This document shows positions 17,770-26,691 of a stretch of DNA of 64,000 nt, piece by piece. Origin of the DNA: Pseudomonadota bacterium (GTDB lineage Bacteria > Pseudomonadota > Gammaproteobacteria > Steroidobacterales > Steroidobacteraceae); NCBI GenBank assembly GCA_021849615.1, contig JAJZSQ010000003.1, positions 1-64,000 on the forward strand. Direction: 5' to 3'. Both the position numbers and the translations under genes were made by a program. Under the pieces are notes generated by a model. The model saw only the letters and a program-made list of their open reading frames with translations, ran no database searches and was not told the DNA's origin. Within the stretch, counting starts at the first letter, position 1. The number at the start of each line of letters is the position of its first letter.

Positions 17770-18819
17770 TCAGAAGGACATCGGCAGACGGATGGTCGCC
17801 TCGAGATCGGGCGAATCGCGTGTGACGCCCACGCCGATCGTTATGTTCATCAGCGTGCGCGGATTGACCCGATAGGTGACGCCAAAGCGCAGCGTACCGA
17901 GCTGCAGGGTGCCGACCCGGGCGAGCGCCAATCCGCTCGCAGGAGTCGTCTGGGTGGTCTGGAAGACGATGCTGTGCTGGTAGCCAATGCTGAAAGACGC
18001 GCGCGCATTGAGCGCAAGACCCATGCCGAGGGTCACGTCGATGATGGCTCCGGGGTGGATGTACCCGTATCCGTGTCCCACATTGCGACTGATGCTGTAC
18101 GTGTAATCGGCACCTCCGAAGAAGACGGCCGGATCGGATGGCAGCAGGAACGTAATGCCGGGTTGAACCGCATTGAACCCGGAGCCCGTGGCGAGCGTGC
18201 TCTGCAGGCCGGTGTTCGGGTCGATCGGCTCCTGGAAGATGCTGGTCCCAGTGTGCGACTTGAACAGCAGCGACCCGATCCACACGATGTTGTTGCCGTG
18301 AAACTCGTTCAACTGCGCGCGCAGCGCCACTTCCGCATCGCCGATATCGCTGCCGGACGCATCAAAATACGAATTCGTGGTGGCTGCAGTGGCCAACGGG
18401 CGGGTCTCCGTGGTGGTGTTTGCAATCACGTACGGCACGCGCACTTCGATTTCAAGACGCCGCAGCAGCCCGTAACGTGCCGTCAGGTTGTAGGTCGTCA
18501 AATTGCTTTCGATGCGCTGAACGTCGATCAGCCCAATGGTCAGCGCAGGCAGGACCGTGTACCCGAGCAGGGCGATCTGATTGTTGGTGGAATGCACGTA
18601 TTGGATAGACGGTTCAAGAACGAGTGTGCCCTGTGGCGTCAATGCCGTTGGTTCGGAGAACACCTGTGCCGCCGGCGCCGGACCCTTCGGGGCCGCTGGC
18701 GCCTGGCCGACCGGAGCCGGCTGGGCAGCCGGTGGAGAATCGGCGGCGAATACATGAGCGCTGTGGGTCAAGGCCGCTGCGAGCAGCGCGCTTGCGGCAA
18801 GAATGTGGGAACGGCGCAT
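17770..18819 (-). CDS. Outer-membrane beta-barrel transporter-like protein (possible FapF functional analogue)
   Basis: Signal peptide; Ala/Pro-rich linker; many amphipathic strands; C-terminal LPMSF ending in Phe; sits directly downstream of the sigma-54 activator. Confidence 0.7.
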   Translation of the reverse strand: MRRSHILAASALLAAALTHSAHVFAADSPPAAQPAPVGQAPAAPKGPAPAAQVFSEPTALTPQGTLVLEPSIQYVHSTNNQIALLGYTVLPALTIGLIDVQRIESNLTTYNLTARYGLLRRLEIEVRVPYVIANTTTETRPLATAATTNSYFDASGSDIGDAEVALRAQLNEFHGNNIVWIGSLLFKSHTGTSIFQEPIDPNTGLQSTLATGSGFNAVQPGITFLLPSDPAVFFGGADYTYSISRNVGHGYGYIHPGAIIDVTLGMGLALNARASFSIGYQHSIVFQTTQTTPASGLALARVGTLQLGTLRFGVTYRVNPRTLMNITIGVGVTRDSPDLEATIRLPMSF

Positions 18820-18852
18820 TGTTCTTTCTCCCATGGCGTGGCGACGGATCGC

Positions 18853-20211
18853 TCAGGAGTCGAGCGCACTGAAACCCCGACGCGGTGACATACCTAGGCG
18901 CTTGAGGATCCGGTAGAGAGTGACCCGCGAGACACCGAGCTCGCGCGCGGTTGCCGCGATGTTGTGGCCGCTGCGGTCGAGTGCTGTCTCGATGAGTTGC
19001 CGTTCAGTCCCCGCACGCGCATCGGCCAGTGAGCCGCTGGCGCAGAGCGCGCCGCGCCGTTCGAGCTGCAGGTCCGCCGGAGTGATGAGCGATCCGTTGC
19101 ACATCACGACGGCATGCTGGACTTTGTTCAGAAGCTCACGGATGTTCCCGGGCCAGCTGTGATGCCGGATCGCAGTGAGCGCCGCTTCGGAGAAGCCGCG
19201 CACGCCGGGCTGTCGGCCGGTGACTTCCCGGCGCAGGAAGTGCTCGGCCAGCAGGACACTGTCCGCGCCGCGTGAGCGCAGCGGCGGGATCTCGACATGC
19301 AGGACATTCAGCCGGTAGAACAGGTCCTCGCGAAACTCTCCGGATCGAACCGCGGCACTGAGGTCCTTGTGCGTTGCGGCGATGACGCGCGCATCGATCC
19401 GCAGCTCGTGAGTCGAACCGACACGAGTCACCGTGGACTCCTGCAGAAAGCGCAGCAGGCTCGCCTGGGCCGCTCGCGGCAGGTCGCCGATCTCGTCGAG
19501 GAAGATCGTGCCATGATGCGCCGCTTCGATCGAGCCGATCTGACGTTCGTGCGCGCCGGTAAAGGAGCCGCGTTCATGTCCGAACAGCAGGCTTTCAATG
19601 AGCGCCTGGGGCAGCGCGCCACAATTGACCGGCACGAACGGACCGGCGGACCGTTCGGATCCGCAGTGCACTGCGCGGGCGGCGAGCTCTTTGCCCACGC
19701 CGCTCTCGCCGGTCAACAGCAATGGCGCGCCGGCTCGCATCACCCGCTCGAGCTGCCGATACAGCGTCTGCATGCCGGGGCTCTCGCCGATCATGCCGTA
19801 CTGGCCGCGGCCGGGCATCGCTGGGGCGAATGCGGCGCGGCGCAGCACCGATTTCCCGTAAGCGTGCCCCAACGAATGCAACAGGCGCGCACCGTCGAGC
19901 GGCAGCGTGTGAAAGTCGAAGAATACCGAGGCGAGCGCACGCGCCGTGCGCGGGTCTTGAGGCGCTTCCTTGGGGATGACGGCCAGCCATTCCATGTCGC
20001 TTGGCGCGCCGACGGTCAAGAAGTCACCCGGGGTGCAGGCGAGCGCTTCGTCGAACACTGCAACCCCAACAGTAGTGTCCAATTCACCACCCGGCTTGCG
20101 GACCTCGGCCAAGGAGGTTGCACGGCGGATCTCCCAGTTCTGGGCGGTGAACAGACTGACGAGATCCAGTGAGGAGCCGTCGCCTTGAAGTACGACAACG
20201 CGCCGAAGCAT
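18853..20211 (-). CDS. Sigma-54-dependent Fis-family activator, VpsR-like N-terminal region
   Basis: LLTGESGVGKELAARAVH Walker A, GSFTGA loop variant, TIFLDEIGDLP Walker B, Fis HTH NIAATARELGVSRVTLYRILKRLGM. Confidence 0.92.
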   Translation of the reverse strand: MLRRVVVLQGDGSSLDLVSLFTAQNWEIRRATSLAEVRKPGGELDTTVGVAVFDEALACTPGDFLTVGAPSDMEWLAVIPKEAPQDPRTARALASVFFDFHTLPLDGARLLHSLGHAYGKSVLRRAAFAPAMPGRGQYGMIGESPGMQTLYRQLERVMRAGAPLLLTGESGVGKELAARAVHCGSERSAGPFVPVNCGALPQALIESLLFGHERGSFTGAHERQIGSIEAAHHGTIFLDEIGDLPRAAQASLLRFLQESTVTRVGSTHELRIDARVIAATHKDLSAAVRSGEFREDLFYRLNVLHVEIPPLRSRGADSVLLAEHFLRREVTGRQPGVRGFSEAALTAIRHHSWPGNIRELLNKVQHAVVMCNGSLITPADLQLERRGALCASGSLADARAGTERQLIETALDRSGHNIAATARELGVSRVTLYRILKRLGMSPRRGFSALDS

Positions 20212-20767
20212 TGGGTGGGCTTCTTATGCTACGTGCATGCCGCGGCACGCTATAGCGGCACGGGTGCGACTCACAGTGGGGGTTGTACGTAGCGCGGTTA
20301 GTGCCTGAGGTTCCGCACCGTGTCTGGTTCCCTCAGTTGCTAAAGTGAAGAACGTGTAAAAAGACTGCGGGAATCAGCGCCGGCCGACCCCAATCGGACT
20401 CGATCGGTGTCGTCAATAAACGCGGGCAGCTCCGAACGCGAGGGGTTTCAGGGTTTTATGTATCAGGTGTGACACAGGGTCAGTTTTGATCCGAGTCACG
20501 CGTGAGCCGGTAAGGATGAAAAAAGGCATCTGCACGCAATTTGAGAATGACTGTCCGCGCGGAAGGTATCGTCAAGAAGCCCGGTGAAAAGGTGTGCAGC
20601 GGACGGGGCGCGACCGACTCAACGCGCAGACTGCGCGGGCGGGACCTCGACCGTTCCGGTGCGCAGAATTTCTGCGTCCTGTTGTGGCCTGGGACGACAT
20701 GAGGACGCAACCGCGAGTGGTTGGGCGAAATGACGTTCGGCGCCGACCTCGGCGTTGCCGCGGACCC

Positions 20768-22069
20768 TCAAGTCGACTTTGCTCGTGACCATTTCTGCCG
20801 TGCATAGACCGGCAGGCCGGCCAGCATCACCAACGTACCCCAGTAGAGCGAGCGTTGTCCGGTTCCGGCTGCTGCCCAGAGGGCGAACACGAATGCCGCG
20901 CACGCCAGCAGCACGTTGCGCTGCCGATGCGGATACTCGCGGCTGCTGAGCACCTCCGCCACCGCGCACAGCATGTACGGGACAAGGGTGAAGAACGTGG
21001 CGATCAGGATGATGATGTCGAAGGTGCCGATGAGTCCCCGGCTGTAGTTCATCGCAATCAGCACGCTGGCGATGAGCCCGGAGAGCACCAGTCCAATCGC
21101 CGGTGTACCGCGGCGGATTTCCCGAGCGAAAACACTCGGGAACAACTGGTCGCGGGCGACAGCCTGCGCGAACTGCCCGGCCATGAGCGTCCAGCCGTTG
21201 AGTGCACCGAAGCACGAAACCGCCGCGGCCGCCGCGATCAGTCCGCCGGCCCAGCCGCCCCAGAGCGCTTGCGCGGCGGCGGCGAACGGCGCATCGGAGC
21301 GGGCGAGCGTCGCGGCAGGAACGATGCCCATCACTGCCGTGGTGCACGCGATGTAAAAGACCGCGGCGATGATCGTGCCGAGCAGGGTGGCTCGGGGAAT
21401 GGTTCGCGCCGGGTCTTTGACGTGATCGGCAGGTACGGTGGCGCATTCCAGACCGACGAACGCCCACATCGTCAGTGCCGCGCAGGCATTGATCGAAGCG
21501 AAGGGGCTGGCAGTGGCCGGTCCTGCCGTGATCAATTTGGGGTCGAAATAGAAACTGCCGACCGCGGCAAGCACCAGCAGCGGGGAGAGTTTGAGGATCA
21601 CCGTGATCAGTTGCAGCCGGCCCGCGGTGCGCACGCCCCAGATGTTCACACCCGTGAGCAGCCACGTCACGAGCAGCGCGGCGCCGGCACCGGCTGCGCG
21701 GTGCGCGGCCAGTGCCGGCGCGAAGGGCACGAGGTAACTGACGAACGCAACGGCAATCGCGGCTACGGATGCGGCGATGCTGATCCAGTACATCCACGCG
21801 ACCAGGAAGCCGGCAAATTCGCCGAGCCCCTCGCGCGTGTAGGCATACGGTCCGCCGGAGCGGGGCATGCGTCGGGCGAGATCGCTGAACATCCACGCCA
21901 GCAGCAGCGCCCCGACGGTGCTGAACCCCCAGCCCCACAGGCTGTAGCGCCCGTATGCGGCGAGCGCCGCCGGCAGCAGGAAGACTCCTGAGCCCACCAT
22001 GTTGCCGACCACCACGGAGGTGGTGGTGGCCAGTCCCAGGCTGCGTCGCGGTTCGCTGCCGGAATGCAT
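20768..22069 (-). CDS. APC family amino acid permease
   Basis: TTSVVVGNMVGSGVFLLPAALAAYG, SGGPYAYTREGLGEFAGFLVAWMYW; ATG 22069. Confidence 0.9.
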   Translation of the reverse strand: MHSGSEPRRSLGLATTTSVVVGNMVGSGVFLLPAALAAYGRYSLWGWGFSTVGALLLAWMFSDLARRMPRSGGPYAYTREGLGEFAGFLVAWMYWISIAASVAAIAVAFVSYLVPFAPALAAHRAAGAGAALLVTWLLTGVNIWGVRTAGRLQLITVILKLSPLLVLAAVGSFYFDPKLITAGPATASPFASINACAALTMWAFVGLECATVPADHVKDPARTIPRATLLGTIIAAVFYIACTTAVMGIVPAATLARSDAPFAAAAQALWGGWAGGLIAAAAAVSCFGALNGWTLMAGQFAQAVARDQLFPSVFAREIRRGTPAIGLVLSGLIASVLIAMNYSRGLIGTFDIIILIATFFTLVPYMLCAVAEVLSSREYPHRQRNVLLACAAFVFALWAAAGTGQRSLYWGTLVMLAGLPVYARQKWSRAKST

Positions 22070-22163
22070 GTCGAGGAGTCCTCCGAAGACGGGACGGAGA
22101 ATTCGAGCACGTACACAGTACCTGATATTCTTCGTGACGAGTATCGTTGCCCTCGAGGTGTCC

Positions 22164-22967
22164 ATGCCGAGCAGCCCGCAACAAGCGCGCATCGCCGTGA
22201 CGCGCTCGGTGAGTCCGGCGATGGCGTGCTGTGAGCTGACGCATCTGCCCCGGACGCCAATCGACATCAGCCTGGCGCGCGAGCAGCACGCCGCCTACGA
22301 ACGGGCGCTCGAGAGCCTCGGGTGTCACCTCGAGCGTCTGCCCGAGGCGCCGGCGCTGGCCGACTCGGTGTTCGTCGAGGACACAGCCATCGTGCTCGAT
22401 GAAATCGCCGTCGTGACGCGGCCAGGCGCGCCGTCCCGGCGCGCCGAGACTGACTCGGTGGCGCGCCTGCTCGGTCGATACCGCCCGATCGCAGAGATAG
22501 CTGCGCCGGCAACGCTCGATGGCGGCGACGTGCTGCGCGTGAACCGCACGCTTTATGTTGGGCGCTCTGGCCGCAGCAACCGTTGCGGCATCGAGGGGCT
22601 CGCGGCGCTGGTGGCGCCGTTCGGCTACCGGGTCGAAGCCATCCCGGTGCACGGCTGTCTGCATCTGAAGAGCGCCGTAACCCTGGTGGCCCCCGAGACG
22701 GTGCTGGTCAATCCCGAGTACATCGCGCCTGAATCCCTTCGCGGCCTCGAGTGGATCGAGGTCGATCCCGCCGAGCCGCTCGGCGCCAATGCGCTGCCGC
22801 TCGGCGACGAGGTGATTTATCCGGCCTCCAAGCCACGCACTGCGGAGCGGCTGCGCCGCCGTGGCGTGCAGGTCCGTGTGGTCGATGTTTCCGAACTGGA
22901 AAAAGCCGAGGGTGCAGTCACCTGCTGCAGTCTGATCTTTGCCGGCGACGGCGCTCGCGAGTCCTGA
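22164..22967 (+). CDS. N(G),N(G)-dimethylarginine dimethylaminohydrolase (DDAH)-like
   Basis: VFVEDTAIVLDE, TLDGGDVLRVNRTLYVGRSGRSN, HGCLHLKSAVTLV, C-terminal Cys region GAVTCCSLIF. Confidence 0.88.
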   Translation: MPSSPQQARIAVTRSVSPAMACCELTHLPRTPIDISLAREQHAAYERALESLGCHLERLPEAPALADSVFVEDTAIVLDEIAVVTRPGAPSRRAETDSVARLLGRYRPIAEIAAPATLDGGDVLRVNRTLYVGRSGRSNRCGIEGLAALVAPFGYRVEAIPVHGCLHLKSAVTLVAPETVLVNPEYIAPESLRGLEWIEVDPAEPLGANALPLGDEVIYPASKPRTAERLRRRGVQVRVVDVSELEKAEGAVTCCSLIFAGDGARES

Positions 22968-22979
22968 GCTGCGTGTGGG

Positions 22980-23678
22980 TCAGCCGCGGCGGCGGGGCGT
23001 GCGGGGACGGCGCCGGGCCGCCGCCCGTGCCGGCGACGTGCTGAGCAGACTCGGGAACGCGCCTTCGCTGAGGGCACTGATCCAGTCTTCGCACAATGCC
23101 ACGGCTTCGGCCGGCTTGAACGTCCGTGGGGTCATGCTGGCTTCGATCCACAGGCCATCGAGCAAGGCCGAGAGTGCGATGGCGGCCGGCCGCAATTTGA
23201 ACGCCGGCGTCCCGTCTGATCCGGACAGTTCCCCGAGCATCGATTCGAGCGCGGTGCGATAGGCGACGTAGGTGCGGTTGTGGACTGCGCGCACACTCGC
23301 GTCATGGGCCGTCATGCTCCAGAACACGAGCCAGGTATTGAACAGTCCCGGTTCGAGCAGTCCCGGGGCGAACGAGGCCTCGAAGAACCGCCGCAGCCGC
23401 TCCCGGGCTGTGGCCTCCCGCTCGCGGGCATGCTGCTCGATGGATTGCAGCAGCGACATGGCGAGCGATTCGTAGGCGGCCGCGACCAGGGCCGAGATGC
23501 TCGGAAAATGATGGGTGATCAGTCCCGGGGACACCCCCGCCTCGGCGCCGATGCGCCGCGCCGACACCCCCGCATGGCCCTGCGCACGCAGGCACGCGAG
23601 GGTTGCTTCAATGAGCGCTTCGCGCCGCACGGTCGGCGGCGCGCGGCGGAATTTCGGCCGGCGAGGCTCTGGGGCCAT
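22980..23678 (-). CDS. TetR family regulator, BetI-like
   Basis: RREALIEATLACLRAQGHAGVSARRIGAEAGVSPGLITHHFPSISALVAAAYES HTH; divergent from the Rieske gene. Confidence 0.85.
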   Translation of the reverse strand: MAPEPRRPKFRRAPPTVRREALIEATLACLRAQGHAGVSARRIGAEAGVSPGLITHHFPSISALVAAAYESLAMSLLQSIEQHAREREATARERLRRFFEASFAPGLLEPGLFNTWLVFWSMTAHDASVRAVHNRTYVAYRTALESMLGELSGSDGTPAFKLRPAAIALSALLDGLWIEASMTPRTFKPAEAVALCEDWISALSEGAFPSLLSTSPARAAARRRPRTPRRRG

Positions 23679-23854
23679 CAGCGAACTCCCTTTACATTGC
23701 ACGATCGATACCCGCGGGTCCGTCCCCGCAGCTCACCCATGATACCCCGCGTGCTGGCTCCGGCAGTGACGTGCGTGCCCCGGACCGCGTCCGCTTGACC
23801 GAGATCAAAATACTGCTGTACAGTCGTTCAATAGTAGGCCATGCGAGTCCGGCC

Positions 23855-25033
23855 GTGAGCGCATCTGCGATCGACATCGTCTCCGCAGTCGACGAGGAGT
23901 CGCTGAGTCTGCCTGCCTGGATCTATCGTGATCCGGAGTTCTTCGCCCTCGAGCAGGAGCGGATATTCCGCACCAGCTGGCAGCTGGTCTGCCACGTCAA
24001 CGACATTCCGCAGCGCGGCGATTTCCACACGTTTGATTTCCTCGGCCAAAGTGTCGTCTCGGTCCGCGGCGATGACGGCGAGATCCGCAGCTTCCACAAC
24101 GTCTGCCGGCATCGCGCCGCGCGCCTGCTCGATGGTCCGAAGGGACATTGCGGACGGCGTATTACGTGCCCGTACCACGCCTGGACTTACGCGACCGATG
24201 GACGTCTCATTGCTCTGCCGCAGCGCGACGCCTTCCAGGGCCTCGACCGGCAGCGACATGGGCTCGTCTCGCTGGAGCAGGAAATCTTCTTCGGATTCGT
24301 GTTCGTCCGGTTCGCGCCCGGCGCGCCGAGCGTGCGCGAGATGGCGGCACCGTACCTGCAGGAGCTCGCCGAATACCGGCTCGAGGAGCTGGTTCCGCAG
24401 GGACGGGTCACCTTGCGCCCGCGTCCCGTGAACTGGAAGAACATCGCCGACAACTACTCCGACGGACTGCACATTCCGGTGGCGCATCCGGGCCTCTCGC
24501 GGCTCTTCGGGGACACCTACGGCATCGAGGCGCAGCCCTGGATCGACAAGATGTGGGGGCACTTGCGCGCGACGCCCTCGAGCAATTGGTCCGAGGCGCG
24601 CTACCAGTCGCTGTTGCCGCCCGTGGCGCATCTGTCCGCGTCGCGCCAGCGGCTGTGGATCTACTTCAAGCTATGGCCCAACGTGGCCTTCGACATTTAT
24701 CCGGACCAGGTCGATTTCATGCAGTTCGTGCCGATTTCCCCCACTGAGACGTTGATCCGAGAGATCGCGTATGTGCATCCCGACGAGCGGCGCCAGATGC
24801 GCGCGGCGCGCTATCTGAACTGGCGGATCAACCGGCAGGTCAATCGCGAGGACACCACGCTCATCGAGCGCGTGCAGGCCGGCATGGCCTCGGACAGCTA
24901 CACCGTCGGACCGCTCGGCGCCAATGAGGTCTGCCTGCGCAGCTTCGCGCGCCGCATGCGCGCGACGCTCCCCGAGGCGCGTGCGCCCCGGGCGCCGCAG
25001 CCGGGTTGGAGTCATCGTCACCATGACCGCTGA
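23855..25033 (+). CDS. Rieske 2Fe-2S ring-hydroxylating-type oxygenase alpha subunit
   Basis: Rieske CRH-x17-CPYH; mononuclear iron motif NWKNIADNYSDGLHIPVAHPG. GTG 23855 preferred because the 23771 start lies upstream of a promoter-like sequence. Confidence 0.88.
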   Translation: MSASAIDIVSAVDEESLSLPAWIYRDPEFFALEQERIFRTSWQLVCHVNDIPQRGDFHTFDFLGQSVVSVRGDDGEIRSFHNVCRHRAARLLDGPKGHCGRRITCPYHAWTYATDGRLIALPQRDAFQGLDRQRHGLVSLEQEIFFGFVFVRFAPGAPSVREMAAPYLQELAEYRLEELVPQGRVTLRPRPVNWKNIADNYSDGLHIPVAHPGLSRLFGDTYGIEAQPWIDKMWGHLRATPSSNWSEARYQSLLPPVAHLSASRQRLWIYFKLWPNVAFDIYPDQVDFMQFVPISPTETLIREIAYVHPDERRQMRAARYLNWRINRQVNREDTTLIERVQAGMASDSYTVGPLGANEVCLRSFARRMRATLPEARAPRAPQPGWSHRHHDR

Positions 25034-26648
25034 GGTCCGCGATGTCGTGGTGGTCGGGGGCGGCCACAATGGGCTGGTGTGCGCAGCTTATCTGGCGCAG
25101 GCCGGACTGAAGGTGACCGTCCTCGAGCGCCGGACGGTGGTCGGGGGCGCGGCGGTCACGGAGGAGTTTCATCCGGGCTTTCGCAACTCGGTGGCGGCGT
25201 ACACCGTGTCGCTGCTCAATCCGAAGGTGATTCGCGACCTCAAGTTGCACGAGCACGGTCTGCGCATCGTCGAGCGCCGGCTGGCCAACTTCCTGCCGAC
25301 TTCGGACGGCCGCTATCTGTGCAGCGGGGCGGGGCGTACCCGGGGCGAAGTTGCCAAATTTTCTGCCGCGGATGCCGAGCGGCTCGAAGGCTACGGCGAG
25401 CGCCTGGAGAGAATCGCGGACGTGCTGCGCGAGCTGGTGCTGCAGACTCCGCCGAATGTGGTGTCGGGGAGTTGGACCGCAGCGATTCCCGAATTGCTCC
25501 GTACGGCGCGGCTCGGTTCGCGTCTCGGGCGACTCGACATGGACTCGCGGCGTGAACTGCTGCGGCTGTTTGCGACCTCCGCCGGCGATTATCTCGATGA
25601 CTGGTTCGAAAGTGATCCGATCAAGGCGCTGTATGGCTTCGACGGCATCGTCGGGCATTACGCCAGTCCGTACAGCGCCGGATCGGCGTACGTGCTGCTG
25701 CACCATTGCTTCGGCGAAGTGAACGGGAAGAAGGGCGCCTGGGGCCATGCGGTGGGCGGCATGGGTGCGATCACCCAGGCGATGGCCAAGTCGGCCGCGG
25801 CCCGCGGCGTCGACATCCGTGTCGGCTGTGGTGTACGTGAAGTGATCGTGGAGCAGGGGCGCGCGGTCGGTGTGGTCACTGCGGACGGACAGACCGTGCG
25901 GGCGGCGGCGGTGGTCTCGAATCTCAATCCCAAGCTCCTCTATCACAGTCTGATCGACCCGGCGGTCCTGCCGAAGCCGTTTCTCGAGCGCATCGGTCAG
26001 TGGCGGTGCGGATCGGGGACCTTCCGCATGAACGTTGCACTGTCGGAGTTGCCGGATTTCACCTGCCTCCCGGGCACAGCCGTCGCCGACCATCACACCG
26101 CGGGCATCATCCTGGCGCCGACGCTCGGCTACATGGAGCAGGCCTACTTCGATGCGCGTACCGGCGGCTGGTCGCGCAAGCCCATCGTCGAGATGGTGAT
26201 CCCCTCGACGCTGGATGATTCGCTCGCCCCGCCCGGAGGGCATGTGGCGAGTCTGTTCTGCCAGCACGTCGCGCCGGAATTGCCCAATGGCGCCTCTTGG
26301 GACGATCACCGCGAGCAGGTTGCCGATCTGATGATCGAGACGGTGAACCAGCATGCCCCGAATTTCAAACGGTCCGTGCTCGGGCGGCAGATCATGAGTC
26401 CTTTGGATCTGGAGCGCACGTTCGGGTTGATCGGCGGGGACATCTTCCACGGCCGACTGCAGCTCGACCAGATGTTCTCCGCCCGCCCGATGCTCGGGTA
26501 TGGAAATTATCGCGGGCCCCTGCGCGGGCTGTACCTGTGCGGATCGGGGACGCATCCCGGAGGCGGTGTCACCGGCGCGCCGGGCCACAACGCCGCCCGG
26601 GAGATCATGAGCGACTTTCGCCGCAGGCGCCTGCGCCGAAGCGGTTGA
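25023..26648 (+). CDS. FAD-dependent oxidoreductase, phytoene desaturase/PYROXD2-like
   Basis: VVVVGGGHNGLVCAAYLAQAGLKVTVLERR dinucleotide-binding fold; C-terminal LYLCGSGTHPGGGVTGAPGHNAA; overlaps the Rieske stop by 11 bp. Confidence 0.9.
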   Translation: MTAEVRDVVVVGGGHNGLVCAAYLAQAGLKVTVLERRTVVGGAAVTEEFHPGFRNSVAAYTVSLLNPKVIRDLKLHEHGLRIVERRLANFLPTSDGRYLCSGAGRTRGEVAKFSAADAERLEGYGERLERIADVLRELVLQTPPNVVSGSWTAAIPELLRTARLGSRLGRLDMDSRRELLRLFATSAGDYLDDWFESDPIKALYGFDGIVGHYASPYSAGSAYVLLHHCFGEVNGKKGAWGHAVGGMGAITQAMAKSAAARGVDIRVGCGVREVIVEQGRAVGVVTADGQTVRAAAVVSNLNPKLLYHSLIDPAVLPKPFLERIGQWRCGSGTFRMNVALSELPDFTCLPGTAVADHHTAGIILAPTLGYMEQAYFDARTGGWSRKPIVEMVIPSTLDDSLAPPGGHVASLFCQHVAPELPNGASWDDHREQVADLMIETVNQHAPNFKRSVLGRQIMSPLDLERTFGLIGGDIFHGRLQLDQMFSARPMLGYGNYRGPLRGLYLCGSGTHPGGGVTGAPGHNAAREIMSDFRRRRLRRSG

Positions 26649-26653
26649 TCCGA

Positions 26654-26677
26654 GGCTCAGCGCTCCGGCGCTGAGCC
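26654..26677. terminator. Hairpin between convergent genes
   Basis: GGCTCAGCGC-TCCG-GCGCTGAGCC, 10 perfect bp, between stops at 26648 and 26692. Confidence 0.65.
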
Positions 26678-26691
26678 CCCGGCGAATTCAA

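Noticed and set aside
16538-18283. 581-aa minus-strand ORF
   Set aside because: Antisense to the FapE-like gene and out of frame with the barrel gene; His/Arg/Gly-rich low-complexity translation.
20300-20345. Candidate sigma-54 site near TCTGGTTCCCTCAGTTGCT
   Set aside because: GG-to-GC spacing is 13 rather than 12 nt and the -24 element is poor; also the wrong strand for the regulator gene.
20619-22664. 681-aa minus-strand ORF
   Set aside because: Out-of-frame overlap with the APC permease and DDAH genes; arginine-rich, no domain signal.
24861-26588. 575-aa minus-strand ORF
   Set aside because: Antisense to the FAD oxidoreductase; no domain signal.
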